From the NCBI GenBank assembly GCA_044426345.1, contig JAWXUP010000048.1, positions 1-20,548 of the forward strand: a stretch of DNA of 20,548 nt, given 5' to 3'. The translations under genes and the position numbers were made by a program. The notes beneath the pieces were generated by a model. That model was not told the DNA's origin. It was given only the letters and a program-made list of their open reading frames with translations, and did not search any database. This DNA comes from CAYJLC01 sp044426345. Its GTDB lineage: Bacteria; Bacillota; Clostridia; Oscillospirales; Butyricicoccaceae. Positions 20,329-20,548 of the stretch are shown piece by piece. Numbering within the stretch: position 1 is the first letter of the stretch; every line of letters starts with the position of its first letter.

Positions 20329-20548
20329 TGTCGAAAAACTCATTTTTTTAATATGTTTTTTAAATATAAAAATTTTTTATTTTATGCCTATACGACTTAC
20401 AGCTAGTGCTATCTTTTTTCTCGGCAGTCGCTCGCCGCGTGGCTGATACTTTGGGACGTCCCAAAGTATCCAAAAGACGAAATCTTTTTGCGAAAAGATT
20501 TATCAAAATCTGGGGCGTGGTGTTTTTATTGGAAGTACGCAATCCGGC
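20329..20548. repeat. Repeat family B, copy 4 (inverse orientation, runs off the window)
   Basis: Begins TGTCGAAAAACTCATTTTTT, the reverse complement of the right end of copy 1, and contains the 26-bp perfect palindrome at 20445-20470. From about 20405 onward it is nearly identical to copy 2. The minus-strand frame in it reading LDTLGRPKVSATRR is not a gene. Confidence 0.82.

Overview
This window comes from a low-GC Firmicute of clostridial type. The evidence is the A/T-rich DNA, strong AGGAG-type ribosome binding sites, lipoprotein-type secretion, a cobalamin/radical-SAM enzyme, and oxygen-sensitive Fe-S and Fe-ADH enzymes. Dispersed GC-richer palindromic repeats lie between the genes. The species cannot be named from the sequence.

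Layout. Positions 1-1750 hold a repeat unit and a leftward two-gene operon: an EamA-type exporter and a GNAT acetyltransferase that overlap. Positions 1750-4050 hold a rightward overlapping pair, a DUF4080-type B12-binding radical SAM protein and an HD-domain phosphohydrolase. Positions 4396-5190 (minus strand) encode a pyridoxal/pyridoxamine kinase. Positions 5200-5950 are a patchwork of repeats and palindromes with no believable gene. Positions 5974-7173 encode an N-terminally anchored GH10-like (DUF187) protein.

From 7300 to 20324 lies the main content, a catabolic cluster that I read as a complete reductive pyrimidine pathway. It has an ABC importer (ATPase, two different permeases, a lipoprotein binding protein), dihydropyrimidinase (HydA), dihydropyrimidine dehydrogenase (PreA-like), a small unknown protein, a PucR-type regulator, a class III aminotransferase, an M20 carbamoyl-amide hydrolase and an iron-type alcohol dehydrogenase. 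The inferred route is uracil -> dihydrouracil -> N-carbamoyl-beta-alanine -> beta-alanine -> malonate semialdehyde -> 3-hydroxypropionate, with the methylated series for thymine. Both the first and last steps consume reducing power, which suits a fermenting anaerobe.

Three things stand out. (1) The NMT1/ThiY-type binding protein appears circularly permuted: the usual second half of the fold comes first and the usual N-terminal lobe comes last. (2) The transporter operon and the pucR operon each have a strong promoter followed about 22-25 nt downstream by terminator-like hairpins (two in tandem, and one) that share the motif GACAATGAMGTCA running from stem into loop. This looks like a shared, unassigned attenuator or operator element. 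(3) PreA carries an extra N-terminal domain with eight cysteines that resembles the Fe-S domain of PreT, but no PreT flavoprotein is present, which points to a different electron donor.

Three dispersed repeat families (called A, B and C here) punctuate the window. One interrupts the cluster between hydA and preA, and some generate spurious open reading frames.
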